Assembly (NCBI GenBank): GCA_947038155.1
Contig: CAMQVH010000004.1
Span: 62,001-126,000, forward strand
Reading direction: 5' to 3'
DNA length: 64,000 bases
From: an uncultured Bacteroides sp.
GTDB lineage: Bacteria; Bacteroidota; Bacteroidia; Bacteroidales; Bacteroidaceae
The notes beneath the pieces were generated by a model. That model was not told the origin of the DNA and searched no databases. It worked only from the letters and a program-made list of their open reading frames with translations. Made by a program: the position numbers and the translations under genes. Shown here in pieces: positions 9,361 through 16,775 of the stretch (position 1 is the stretch's first letter; the number at the start of each line of letters is the position of its first letter).

Positions 9361-9643
9361 ATTGTAATATATTTTAGTTGGTTAGGTTAAACAATTCATA
9401 AATAGCATGGATAATCCCCAAAAAGATATACATCTTATTGACAATCAGGTAAAATACTGTCTGTTGAGTAACGAAATAAGTCAATAGGCAGTTGGGGATA
9501 AGAATGGATAAGGGGAATTTAGATGAATCCGCTGAACCAATGTACATGCACGCAACATGACGTGCAGAAATTGGGAATTTCCGCATGAAATACAAGGGCG
9601 TTATGTAATTGTAAGGTTTGATTCATCTTCTGGTTCTTTAATT
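9361..9643 (-). other. Long structured 5' leader of the split lysO operon
   Basis: About 280 bases separate the consensus promoter from the first start codon. The leader contains a 9-bp hairpin with a three-base CCC loop (around 9557-9577) and a second small hairpin next to it. It also has an open frame of 73 codons on the minus strand (9374-9595) with a hydrophobic C-terminal half. I do not recognise the lysine riboswitch fold. A regulatory leader or leader peptide is possible. Confidence 0.35.
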
Positions 9644-9649
9644 CGGGTG

Positions 9650-9680
9650 CAAAGATAAGAACTTATTGCATATTTTCAAA
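9650..9680 (-). promoter_or_regulatory. Consensus Bacteroidetes promoter of lysO operon
   Basis: On the minus strand TTTG (9677-9680) is followed by exactly 19 bases and then TATCTTTG (9650-9657). This is a full match to the -33/-7 consensus. Confidence 0.8.
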
Positions 9681-9889
9681 ATAAATATGCAATAATTAGA
9701 GTGGGTAGGGTAGCTGAAGCAAGGAATAGAATGTAGTAAAAACTTAGTTATGTAGACCTTAACCTTTATGTATTATGTGCTTATATCATTTTTATTTAGT
9801 TGCCAGTTCGATGCCTGAGTCAAATTTCTATGTTGTGTAGAGCACATACTTTCATTTGTGCAAACAATCTGATTAATAGGATATGCCGG

Positions 9890-10798
9890 TTAATGTTTCC
9901 ACTCCATGAGAATATCTTTCAGCTTTCGTGGCTGGTAACCAAGTATAGTCCGGGCTTTTGCTATACTCATCCCACTGAAACGGGGACGGGGAGTAGCTTC
10001 TTGCATTTCTTCTGTTGTGGCAGGGTGAACGAGCGAACGGTCCAGTTTCATGTAGTCTGCTACCTGAAAAGCAATTTCTGCAATGGTCAGGCATTCGTCG
10101 CCACAGATATGAAAAATTCCGTTTGCGGCATTTTCTACCAGGTGTTGCACTCCGGCTGATACATCACCTACATAGGTGGGCGTGCGCCATTGATCTGATA
10201 CGACACGGATTTCTTGTCCTGCATTCAAACGATTCATCACCAGTTGCACGATGTTTCCATGCTGTCCCGGTAGTGCTTTTCCGTAGACAATCTCTACGCG
10301 GGCAATGGCATAGTTACTACAGATTTCAGCCACTTTCTCTTCTCCTTTCCATTTGGTGAAACCGTAATAGTTGACAGGAGCGGGGAGACTTTCTTCTGTA
10401 TAAAGCTGTTCGGACTTCTCGTCTATCTTTCCGTCAAAGACAAAGTCTGTAGATAAATGAATGAATCGGCTTTTGTAATTTTCGCAGAGATGTGCCAATT
10501 GTTCTACTGCTGTAACATTTGTTAGCCAGGCTTCTTCGTGATGCGTTTCGCAATAATCGGGGACGGATAAGGCGGAACAGTTGATGACTACATCGGGTTG
10601 TACGCCTTTAAAAAGTTGCTTTACGGCTGCTTCATCCCGTATATCTGTGGTGATGAAATGATAGTTGCCTCCATTCTTCGGAAGGATATCCGGATGCAGG
10701 GAACATCCTGTTACCTTATATTGTGCCTTGCTCGACAGGTCATTCAGTATTTGGCGTCCGGTGAATCCATTGGCACCGATAATCATTATATTCTTCAT
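9890..10798 (-). CDS. RmlD-like sugar nucleotide reductase (SDR family)
   Basis: A 302-residue extended short-chain dehydrogenase of the dTDP-4-dehydrorhamnose reductase (RmlD) type. The N-terminal Rossmann motif is GANGFTG, followed by DIRD and the conserved NCSALS. The stretch HLSTDFVFDG precedes the catalytic YxxxK as YYGFTKWKGE. No other rhamnose genes are adjacent, so the exact substrate is uncertain; the family also contains tRNA- and sulfotransferase-linked reductases. It has its own consensus promoter about 100 bases upstream and lies in the same direction as, but 530 bases away from, the lysO pair. Confidence 0.82.
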   Translation of the reverse strand: MKNIMIIGANGFTGRQILNDLSSKAQYKVTGCSLHPDILPKNGGNYHFITTDIRDEAAVKQLFKGVQPDVVINCSALSVPDYCETHHEEAWLTNVTAVEQLAHLCENYKSRFIHLSTDFVFDGKIDEKSEQLYTEESLPAPVNYYGFTKWKGEEKVAEICSNYAIARVEIVYGKALPGQHGNIVQLVMNRLNAGQEIRVVSDQWRTPTYVGDVSAGVQHLVENAANGIFHICGDECLTIAEIAFQVADYMKLDRSLVHPATTEEMQEATPRPRFSGMSIAKARTILGYQPRKLKDILMEWKH

Positions 10799-10896
10799 GG
10801 GCTGTTTTATAGTCGTTCGTTTCAGTCATATGAGTTTTTCTCAGTCACATGAGTGAGTTTCGGTTCAGAAATATGGCTTTTCTATATTTATTTTCA

Positions 10897-10927
10897 CAAA
10901 AGTAGAAAATAATATTAGTTACGCAAA
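10897..10927 (-). promoter_or_regulatory. Consensus promoter of the RmlD-like gene
   Basis: Minus strand: TTTG (10924-10927), a 19-base spacer, then TACTTTTG (10897-10904). The leader is about 90 bases and contains the direct repeat TCAGTCAYATGAGT on either side of 10840. Confidence 0.8.
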
Positions 10928-10974
10928 TAGATTTCGTAGTTCCCTTTTTATTTTGTTCTTTTGCGAATTTAAGC

Positions 10975-11121
10975 ATGTCATTATCTGGTCCGATGCGCAT
11001 GCCGGATGGATTGGATGAAGCACCGGGAGCTTACAAAGATATTGCACTGGTAATCGCTAATGAGTGAGATTTAGTAAAGCCTTTGGTGGAATTGGCGCCT
11101 ATGGCAGTGATCAAAGGATAA
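10975..11121 (+). pseudogene. rtcB 3'-end remnant (RNA ligase)
   Basis: In one frame these 49 codons read MSLSGPMRMPDGLDEAPGAY, then KDIALVIANE, a TGA stop at 11065-11067, DLVKPLVELAPMAVIKG and a final TAA. The ending is the recognisable C-terminus of RtcB, the tRNA-splicing ligase, which has an Asp/Glu-rich AYK-I motif and a terminal VKG. Upstream catalytic parts are missing and there is an internal stop, so this is a decayed fragment. It lies directly beside the first 183-bp repeat, suggesting that a deletion or rearrangement removed the rest. Confidence 0.7.
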
Positions 11122-11150
11122 AATTAGCTGACGAGATGAGGTATGGATAT

Positions 11151-11212
11151 AAAAAAAGGAGCAACGCCTTGCTCCAACCTTTGTTAACCTTAAATCTAAT
11201 ACTATGAAAAAC
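11151..11212 (-). ncRNA. Candidate small RNA, copy 1
   Basis: A promoter at 11219-11249 fires into this interval. The predicted transcript of about 60-65 bases ends at a stem GGAGCAA/TTGCTCC (11158-11164 with 11169-11175) with a four-base loop, followed by seven U (11151-11157). No protein of useful size is encoded in this direction. The opposite strand has a 20-codon frame starting at 11203. It may belong to one of the published Bacteroides small-RNA motif families, which I cannot check here. Confidence 0.6.
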
Positions 11213-11218
11213 ACATTG

Positions 11219-11249
11219 CAAAGGTACGGACTTCTGCGAACTTTGCAAA
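11219..11249 (-). promoter_or_regulatory. Consensus promoter of small RNA copy 1
   Basis: Minus strand: TTTG (11246-11249), exactly 19 bases, then TACCTTTG (11219-11226). Confidence 0.75.
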
Positions 11250-11346
11250 TTATCCAAGAAAAATAGTATGTTTTATAACATTGATTAAGAATTTGAATTC
11301 TCGATTCTATTTTTATTAAGAGATTTCCTGATCTTATCTTTTGTTC

Positions 11347-12528
11347 TTAATGAGTAGCTGCATACCATGCTGTTTCTTCTTTTTTTGAGGCCAGCGAGTG
11401 CGTACTTGGATCGGAGATTGTGATACCGGAGAAGGTATTTATTTTCACTTCTCCTCTGCTCATAGAATAGAAATATTCTGTATTTCTTTTGAATGGCACC
11501 GTACGATTGAGTTGCTCGTTGAACTGTGCCACTAGAGTTTCATCAGGGCATAATTTTGAAACATAGTCACCGTAGTCAAAGAAGATGACCGGATAATATC
11601 CATCCAGTCTCTGTAAAGAGCTGGTTAGTGAAGGATCAAAAGTATATTGATGATTAATTTCTTTCATAATAGTTGCCAGGTTATCAAGTTCTGAGCAATC
11701 AGTGACAGCGATTGTTCCGCAGGGTGTGCTATAATTGGAATAAAAAGAGTAAAAACCGTCACAGATACCGGCATAATCTACTTTCCCAATTAGATACTGA
11801 CCTATTTCGGCGTATGGCATACCATACGCCATCACTTCACTTGTAGATCCTATCAGATAATCAGTTACGTCTTTGAGATCGTAGGCCACTTCTATACTTG
11901 ACATATAGCAGTCGTCAAAGAGTATATATTCCATTTTAAGTCCGGCATTGGATATTCCTTTGGCAAGTGTGGTTATATCAGTCTGATATTGGGCATTTAA
12001 TCCTCCGAAGTAGCGTGTCATTGGTACATTTTCGTATTCCCAGTGCATTTTGGTACGAAGACCGCTACGTGATTTAGAATTTGATACGGGTATCCATCCC
12101 ATGCCATGACAGCCGATGACCATCGAATAGCGTTTGGTGGGAGAATAGCGTTGCACGTCATTTAGAATGGATGTGATACCTTCTGCTGTGGTATATGTAG
12201 GATCTGTATAGTTCTTTAGAGTTTTACGCACACTCTTGCCGTTCTCATAAGCGAGTTCAAAAAGAGTGGCTTTCGTTGCTGTGGTACACATGAAAATGAT
12301 TATCCGTTCATCCTTCAGGATATTCTTTTCAACTACACTTTCAAGGTCGCTGATGTTCTGATAGAAATTGGATGTGAGATTATCAGACCAGGGGAGATAC
12401 ATGAATACCGTTTGTTCTGTAGGTACTGGAACAGGCTCTTCCTTTTCGCATGAAGTCATGCCAAAAGAAAGGAATAGTACGATGACTACTGATTTAATCA
12501 AATGGTGATATTTCCGCTCTGTCTTCAT
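11347..12528 (-). CDS. Clostripain-like (C11) cysteine protease, lipoprotein
   Basis: A 393-residue exported lipoprotein of peptidase family C11. The start at 12528 is chosen because it gives a signal peptide with lipobox MTSC; the frame stays open another 65 codons upstream without family character. The catalytic dyad is visible as VIGCHGMGW (His) and FDDCYMSSIE (Cys), with the usual family spacing. Relatives cleave after Arg/Lys and some activate toxins or degrade host proteins (family knowledge). A -7-like box TAGATTTG lies at 12634-12641. The gene is framed by two nearly identical 183-bp repeats, so recombination could delete or amplify it. Confidence 0.85.
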   Translation of the reverse strand: MKTERKYHHLIKSVVIVLFLSFGMTSCEKEEPVPVPTEQTVFMYLPWSDNLTSNFYQNISDLESVVEKNILKDERIIIFMCTTATKATLFELAYENGKSVRKTLKNYTDPTYTTAEGITSILNDVQRYSPTKRYSMVIGCHGMGWIPVSNSKSRSGLRTKMHWEYENVPMTRYFGGLNAQYQTDITTLAKGISNAGLKMEYILFDDCYMSSIEVAYDLKDVTDYLIGSTSEVMAYGMPYAEIGQYLIGKVDYAGICDGFYSFYSNYSTPCGTIAVTDCSELDNLATIMKEINHQYTFDPSLTSSLQRLDGYYPVIFFDYGDYVSKLCPDETLVAQFNEQLNRTVPFKRNTEYFYSMSRGEVKINTFSGITISDPSTHSLASKKEETAWYAATH

Positions 12529-12696
12529 TGTTTTGTCAGGATTAAAGTTACTTCTTGATATATAACGTAAAAGGAGCACTTTTTGATTTATATAATCAGG
12601 ATATAATCTGATGTATCTTTTCAAGTGTTTCTGCAAATCTACTGAAAAATAACGTAACTCTATTATACGAAAGTCCAATAGCTCACGTATGGACAT

Positions 12697-12758
12697 AAAA
12701 AAAGGAGCAACGCCTTGCTCCAACCTTTGTTAACCTTAAATCTAATACTATGAAAAAC
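12697..12758 (-). ncRNA. Candidate small RNA, copy 2
   Basis: Same promoter-to-terminator unit as copy 1, fully conserved: stem 12704-12710 with 12715-12721 and seven terminal U at 12697-12703. Both copies keep promoter, body and terminator intact, which argues for function or for recent duplication. Confidence 0.6.
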
Positions 12759-12764
12759 ACATTG

Positions 12765-12795
12765 CAAAGGTACGGACTTCTGCGAACTTTGCAAA
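12765..12795 (-). promoter_or_regulatory. Consensus promoter of small RNA copy 2
   Basis: Minus strand: TTTG (12792-12795), 19 bases, TACCTTTG (12765-12772), identical to copy 1. Confidence 0.75.
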
Positions 12796-12873
12796 TTATC
12801 CAAGAAAAATAGTATGTTTTATAACATTGATTAAGAATTTGAAATCTCGATTCTATTTTTATTAAGAGAAAAT

Positions 12874-13773
12874 TCAGTTAGGCATCCTGAAATCATTCGG
12901 CAAACAACCGGTGATCTTCTTAAACAGGCGGCTGAAATATTGCGGATTCCGGAAACCGAGTTCCTGTGCTATCTGACTGAGTGGTTTATCTGTATTTATC
13001 AACCACTCTTTAGCTATCTCGAAACGCTTGGACTGAAGGTATTCTTTGTACGATTTCCCCGTTTCATATTCCAGCAAATCATTGAAATATGCGGGAGAAA
13101 GACGAAGTACTCTGACGCACTCCTCAATAGTGGGAAGATCGGAGGACTGACTTTGTATAGTATTGAAATGATCATCCAAAAGACGGTCAAACCGTTCGAT
13201 AATCTTTTTGTTAGCCTCATTGCGTGTGATGAACTGGCGTTCGTAGAAGCGTTCGCAATAATCAAGCAGTAGTTCGATGTATTTGGAAATGATCTTCTGA
13301 CTATAGCAGTCGATGCAGCGTTGCAATTCTTGATTTATTTTATCCAGAAGTTCCAGTATGACCTGCTTTTCACGTAATGAAACATGCAGTGCTTCTTCGG
13401 GGCGATAAGAGAAGAAAGTATAGTCACGAATGTTTGCTCCAAGCGCAGTGCCGCAGATCAAGTCGGGATGAAACGCCAGTATCCATCCCTTGGAGGGACG
13501 TGTGTTGTCACTATCCTTCATACTGATTGCCTCGCCGGGAGTCAGACAGAGAAGTGTCCCGTCTGAGAAGTCGTAGTACTGATGTCCGTATCTGTAGGCT
13601 TCACATTTGCATTCGCTCAACAGAATCGTGTAAAATCCGAATTTGAAATCCGTATGGGAGGATAAATCGGCTTTTGAAAGGTCGATGACACTGACCAGAG
13701 GGTGCAGCGTCTTACTCCCCATGCAGCAATTACATTGATGCACACTTCCTATCTTAAGTACTTTATCTCCCAT
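12874..13773 (-). CDS. AraC-family transcriptional regulator (paralogue 1)
   Basis: A 299-residue regulator. The C-terminal 100 residues form the double helix-turn-helix of the AraC/XylS family: LSPAYFNDLLEYETGKSYKEYL, then the signature LSQIAQELGFRNPQYFSRLFKKITGCLPNDFR. The N-terminal domain is a cupin-like ligand domain. It is closely similar to the next gene upstream, with shared blocks such as TLHPLV-VIDLSKA and the YCERFYERQFITRN region. The two lie 33 bases apart in the same direction, a clear tandem duplication, and are probably co-transcribed. Confidence 0.9.
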   Translation of the reverse strand: MGDKVLKIGSVHQCNCCMGSKTLHPLVSVIDLSKADLSSHTDFKFGFYTILLSECKCEAYRYGHQYYDFSDGTLLCLTPGEAISMKDSDNTRPSKGWILAFHPDLICGTALGANIRDYTFFSYRPEEALHVSLREKQVILELLDKINQELQRCIDCYSQKIISKYIELLLDYCERFYERQFITRNEANKKIIERFDRLLDDHFNTIQSQSSDLPTIEECVRVLRLSPAYFNDLLEYETGKSYKEYLQSKRFEIAKEWLINTDKPLSQIAQELGFRNPQYFSRLFKKITGCLPNDFRMPN

Positions 13774-13806
13774 GATGTAACTAATATCCTGATTAATGGA
13801 GCTGTT

Positions 13807-14709
13807 TTAGTTCTGTTGCTTATATTCGTTTGGCGTACATCCGACATTCTTCTTGAACAACCGGCTGAAATGCTGCGGATACTGGAACCCCAGTTCATAC
13901 GCAATCTGGCTGACCGTCTGGCTACCTTCTAATATCCGTTCCTTGGCAAGTTCTATGATCCGGTGCTGGATATATTCCTGCGCTGTTTTTCCTGTTTCTT
14001 TCTTGATCAGGTCTCCGAAGTAATTGGAAGAAAGGCAGACTTTGTCCGCAAAGTATTTTACAGAAGGAAGTCCTTCGGTAAGTGCAGTCTGATTCTGAAA
14101 ATACTCGTCCAATAACTGTTCGAACTTCACGATGATATCTTTATTCGCCTGATTACGGGTGATGAATTGCCGTTCGTAGAAGCGCATGCAATAGTCGAGC
14201 AATAGTTCTATATTGCGGACAATGAGCTGCTTGCTGTGTTTGTCGATGGCATGTTCCAGTTCGATTTGTATTTTGTGGATACAGTCGGTCACGATTTCCC
14301 TTTCCTGTTCGGAGAGATGCAGTGCTTCATTCACTTCGTAAGAGAAGAAACTATAGTGTTTGATGTTCTGCCCTAAAGAAGTTCCCCGGATTAAATCGGG
14401 ATGAAATAAAAGGCCGATAGATTTTGTACGAATTGGTGTCTGCTTGCGGTTATCTATCCCGATAACCTGTCCCGGAGCCATGCAGACAACGGTTCCTTCC
14501 TGATAGTCATAATACTTCCGTCCATATCTGAGATCGCCACATTTTGCGTCTTTCAGAAACAGAGAGTAGAATCCGATATTCATACGATAGTAGTCTACCG
14601 TCTTTGTCGCTTTCGAAAAGTCGATCACGTTTACCAGCGGGTGCAAGGTCTCTAGTCCGAACAGTTGGTCATACTGGTCAATGCTTTCAATTTTTGTTAT
14701 TTCTTCCAT
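13807..14709 (-). CDS. AraC-family transcriptional regulator (paralogue 2)
   Basis: A 300-residue AraC/XylS-family protein and tandem paralogue of the downstream gene. The N-terminal domain includes ETLHPLVNVIDFSKATKT, and the C-terminal DNA-binding domain has SSNYFGDLIKKETGKTAQEY and the signature VSQIAYELGFQYPQHFSRLFKKNVGCTPNEYK. It is the first gene of the pair. It is transcribed away from the epimerase gene across a 248-base intergenic region that holds a direct repeat of the AraC type. Control of the epimerase, of itself, or of both is likely by context. Confidence 0.9.
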   Translation of the reverse strand: MEEITKIESIDQYDQLFGLETLHPLVNVIDFSKATKTVDYYRMNIGFYSLFLKDAKCGDLRYGRKYYDYQEGTVVCMAPGQVIGIDNRKQTPIRTKSIGLLFHPDLIRGTSLGQNIKHYSFFSYEVNEALHLSEQEREIVTDCIHKIQIELEHAIDKHSKQLIVRNIELLLDYCMRFYERQFITRNQANKDIIVKFEQLLDEYFQNQTALTEGLPSVKYFADKVCLSSNYFGDLIKKETGKTAQEYIQHRIIELAKERILEGSQTVSQIAYELGFQYPQHFSRLFKKNVGCTPNEYKQQN

Positions 14710-14733
14710 ACGGCTTACAGTTTTGATCTGTCA

Positions 14734-14741
14734 CAAAGATA
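14734..14741 (-). promoter_or_regulatory. -7 box (TATCTTTG) of the AraC pair
   Basis: Minus-strand TATCTTTG lies 25 bases before the start at 14709. No consensus TTTG at the -33 position, which fits an activator-dependent promoter. Confidence 0.55.
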
Positions 14742-14781
14742 AGGCTTTTAAATGTATCTTTCTCATTCCGGATTTGCAAAA

Positions 14782-14820
14782 CAGTAATTTGGGTATAAGA
14801 TTCAGTAATTTGTATACAAT
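14782..14820. promoter_or_regulatory. Putative AraC-type operator: 21-bp-spaced direct repeat
   Basis: CAGTAATTTG occurs at 14782-14791 and again at 14803-14812, with partial match continuing (NNTANAA). The 21-base period equals two helical turns, the usual spacing of AraC-family half-sites. It lies between the divergent regulator and epimerase genes. Confidence 0.55.
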
Positions 14821-14920
14821 GCCGGCGGGCAGTGGGAGGCAAACTCACTTTTTCCAGCTAAATATCAGCGTGTCGGAAACAAAAAAACGGGATAATCACG
14901 GGATGTGAATAGTAGAATTA

Positions 14921-14928
14921 ATATATTT
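14921..14928 (+). promoter_or_regulatory. -7 box (TATATTTG) of the epimerase gene
   Basis: Matches TAnnTTTG 29 bases before the start at 14958. No TTTG at the -33 position. Confidence 0.5.
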
Positions 14929-14957
14929 GTTCCTGTGAATTTAAAAAGACTTGTTTT

Positions 14958-15974
14958 ATGAAAGCATTATTCATTGGAGGAACCGGTACGATCAGTACCG
15001 ATGTAGTAGAATTGGCTCAACAGAGAGGGTGGGAGATAACACTGCTTAACCGGGGCTCAAAAAAACTGCCGGAAGGTGTGGACAGTATCATTGCCGACAT
15101 TCACGATGAGGAAGCCGTGGCGAAAGCTATTGCAGATGAAAGTTATGATGTCGTAGCTCAGTTCATCGCTTACACGGCAGAAGATGTAGAACGTGATATC
15201 CGTCTGTTCCGTAATAAGACGAAACAATATATTTTTATCAGCAGTGCATCCGCCTACCAAAAACCGTTGGCTGATTACCGTATCACGGAAAGTACCCCTT
15301 TAGTGAATCCTTACTGGCAATATTCACGGCATAAGATTGCCGCCGAAGAAGTGTTGATGACAGCATACCGTACCAGCGGTTTCCCGATTACGATTGTCCG
15401 TCCCAGCCATACGTATAATGGAACGAAACCTCCTGTAAGCCTGCATGGAAATAAGGGGAACTGGCAGATACTTAAACGTATCCTTGACGGGAAACCGGTT
15501 ATTATCCCCGGTGACGGAAGTTCCTTGTGGACACTGACACATTCCAAAGATTTTGCCAAAGGATATGTAGGACTGATGGCTAACCCTCATGCCATCGGGA
15601 ATGCCTTCCATATCACCACAGATGAGAGTATGACTTGGAATCAGATTTATCAAACCATTGCCGATGCGCTGGGAAAACCTTTGAACGCACTCCATGTGGC
15701 TTCCGATTTTCTTGCGAGACATGGCGGGAACTATGACTTTCGGGGCGAACTGCTGGGGGACAAAGCCGCAACGGTAGTCTTTGATAATTCGAAAATAAAA
15801 CGCCTTGTGCCGGACTTTATCTGTACAACTTCGATGGCGGACGGTTTAAGGCAGTCAGTGCAATATATGCTTTCGCACCCCGAAACACAGACTCCTGATC
15901 CGGAGTTCGATTCATGGTGCGACCGTGTAGCCGACGCGATGGCTGCGGCAGACAGAGCTTTTGAAGCAGAATAA
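14958..15974 (+). CDS. NAD-dependent epimerase/dehydratase family protein
   Basis: Extended SDR protein of 338 residues. The Rossmann motif near the N-terminus is GGTGTIS, a variant of GxxGxxG; the serine of ISSASAYQK and the later YWQYSRHKIAAE supply the Ser-Tyr-Lys catalytic set. The C-terminal half (HITTDESMTWNQIYQTIADAL) resembles the substrate domain of nucleotide-sugar epimerases. The substrate is not evident. It is a single gene, divergent from two AraC regulators, which suggests inducible expression for a sugar-related step. A giant perfect hairpin follows it. Confidence 0.8.
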   Translation: MKALFIGGTGTISTDVVELAQQRGWEITLLNRGSKKLPEGVDSIIADIHDEEAVAKAIADESYDVVAQFIAYTAEDVERDIRLFRNKTKQYIFISSASAYQKPLADYRITESTPLVNPYWQYSRHKIAAEEVLMTAYRTSGFPITIVRPSHTYNGTKPPVSLHGNKGNWQILKRILDGKPVIIPGDGSSLWTLTHSKDFAKGYVGLMANPHAIGNAFHITTDESMTWNQIYQTIADALGKPLNALHVASDFLARHGGNYDFRGELLGDKAATVVFDNSKIKRLVPDFICTTSMADGLRQSVQYMLSHPETQTPDPEFDSWCDRVADAMAAADRAFEAE

Positions 15975-16022
15975 ACGTTAGTTGAGTAAATAACTCATCT
16001 TGTTATTGATGATTGAAATATC

Positions 16023-16092
16023 CTATTAGCATATTCTGATTAGCTATTAGCTAATCGGATTATGCTAATAGCTAATCAGAATATGCTAATAG
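16023..16092. repeat. 70-base near-palindrome (29-bp perfect arms)
   Basis: The arm at 16023-16051 is the exact reverse complement of 16064-16092, with a 12-base loop. The arms are themselves built from repeated ATTAGC/GCTAAT units. It lies between convergent genes without a T-tract. It may serve as a bidirectional terminator or be a mobile palindromic unit. Confidence 0.85.
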
Positions 16093-16124
16093 CCGAAACA
16101 AGTCGATCATAATGAGTAGCGTAG

Positions 16125-16661
16125 TTAATAAAGACCGTTCCGTCCCTGCTGAACCTCGATCCGGATACCGAAATTACCATTGGAGGACTTCAGTTCGAAT
16201 GCTCCCCGGAAATTATTCTTCTCCCAAGGCATGGCACTACGGTTGGGCACTTTCCATCCGTCTTTGTCATAGTCTCCGTATGTATTGATTTTCCATCCGT
16301 TTTTCAGTTTGAAGGTACCCATCTGCATGAACTGCGGTGAAGACGACAATCCCCAGCCATACCCATATCCGAAACCGGAGAAAGGGGAAGAAAATGCGTC
16401 GGTGAATCCCTGTGTATAGCTGGCGTCTGTATTCAGACGGAATATCTGATTGTAGTCTTTACTCACATCCGGTACATCGAGACTGAATTTCGGAAGTTTG
16501 GGAGGGGCCACATTCATTAATCCCATATCGAGCAGGAAGCCACCGAATTCCTTTATATTGCTCGACGGAGCACGACGAATACTATCGGAAGGAACCTCCG
16601 ACTGTGCGGATGCAAAACCGACCGATAATATCAGCGAAAGAAATAGAATCAGTTTTCTCAT
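16125..16661 (-). CDS. Secreted protein of unknown function
   Basis: A 178-residue protein with a clear cleavable signal peptide (LILFLSLILSVGFASAQ) and no lipobox. The mature part is rich in Gly, Phe, Tyr and Ser, including FSGFGYGYGWGLSS, and ends with alternating strands (GAFELKSSNGNFGIRIEVQQ) that look like the edge of an outer-membrane barrel or periplasmic beta protein. I do not recognise the family. It lies downstream of the two-component genes, with a -7 box at 16684-16691 and a four-unit operator-like array about 90-170 bases further upstream. It is therefore a likely direct target of that regulator. Confidence 0.7.
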   Translation of the reverse strand: MRKLILFLSLILSVGFASAQSEVPSDSIRRAPSSNIKEFGGFLLDMGLMNVAPPKLPKFSLDVPDVSKDYNQIFRLNTDASYTQGFTDAFSSPFSGFGYGYGWGLSSSPQFMQMGTFKLKNGWKINTYGDYDKDGWKVPNRSAMPWEKNNFRGAFELKSSNGNFGIRIEVQQGRNGLY

Positions 16662-16683
16662 CTTCGTAAAGGTTGATTGATGA

Positions 16684-16691
16684 CAAAGATA
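16684..16691 (-). promoter_or_regulatory. -7 box (TATCTTTG) of the secreted-protein gene
   Basis: Minus-strand TATCTTTG lies 23 bases upstream of the start at 16661. There is no TTTG at -33, consistent with activator control. Confidence 0.5.
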
Positions 16692-16775
16692 GAGATTTTT
16701 AGTCTGACTGCCTGCTTCTGTTATGTTTTCTTAGAGAAAAATCCTTTAAAAAGGAGTGTGCTGCTGTCTCGTCGG

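Larger units (their letters stand above)
11141..11323. repeat. 183-bp direct repeat, copy 1
   Basis: Identical to 12687-12869 except for two substitutions (T/C near the left end, T/A near the right end). It contains a complete small-RNA unit on the minus strand and lies 24 bases after the stop of the clostripain-like gene. Confidence 0.95.
12687..12869. repeat. 183-bp direct repeat, copy 2
   Basis: Second copy of 11141-11323, 181 of 183 bases identical. It begins 4 bases after the stop of the AraC-type gene at 12874. The two copies are 1546 bases apart and bracket the C11 protease gene. Confidence 0.95.

Noticed and set aside
9374..9595. A 73-codon frame in the lysO leader as a protein gene
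   Set aside because: No family look and no clear ribosome-binding site; kept only as a possible leader peptide.
12528..12723. N-terminal extension of the C11 protease to 12723
   Set aside because: The extension starts inside the repeat and has no signal; a lipoprotein signal begins at 12528.
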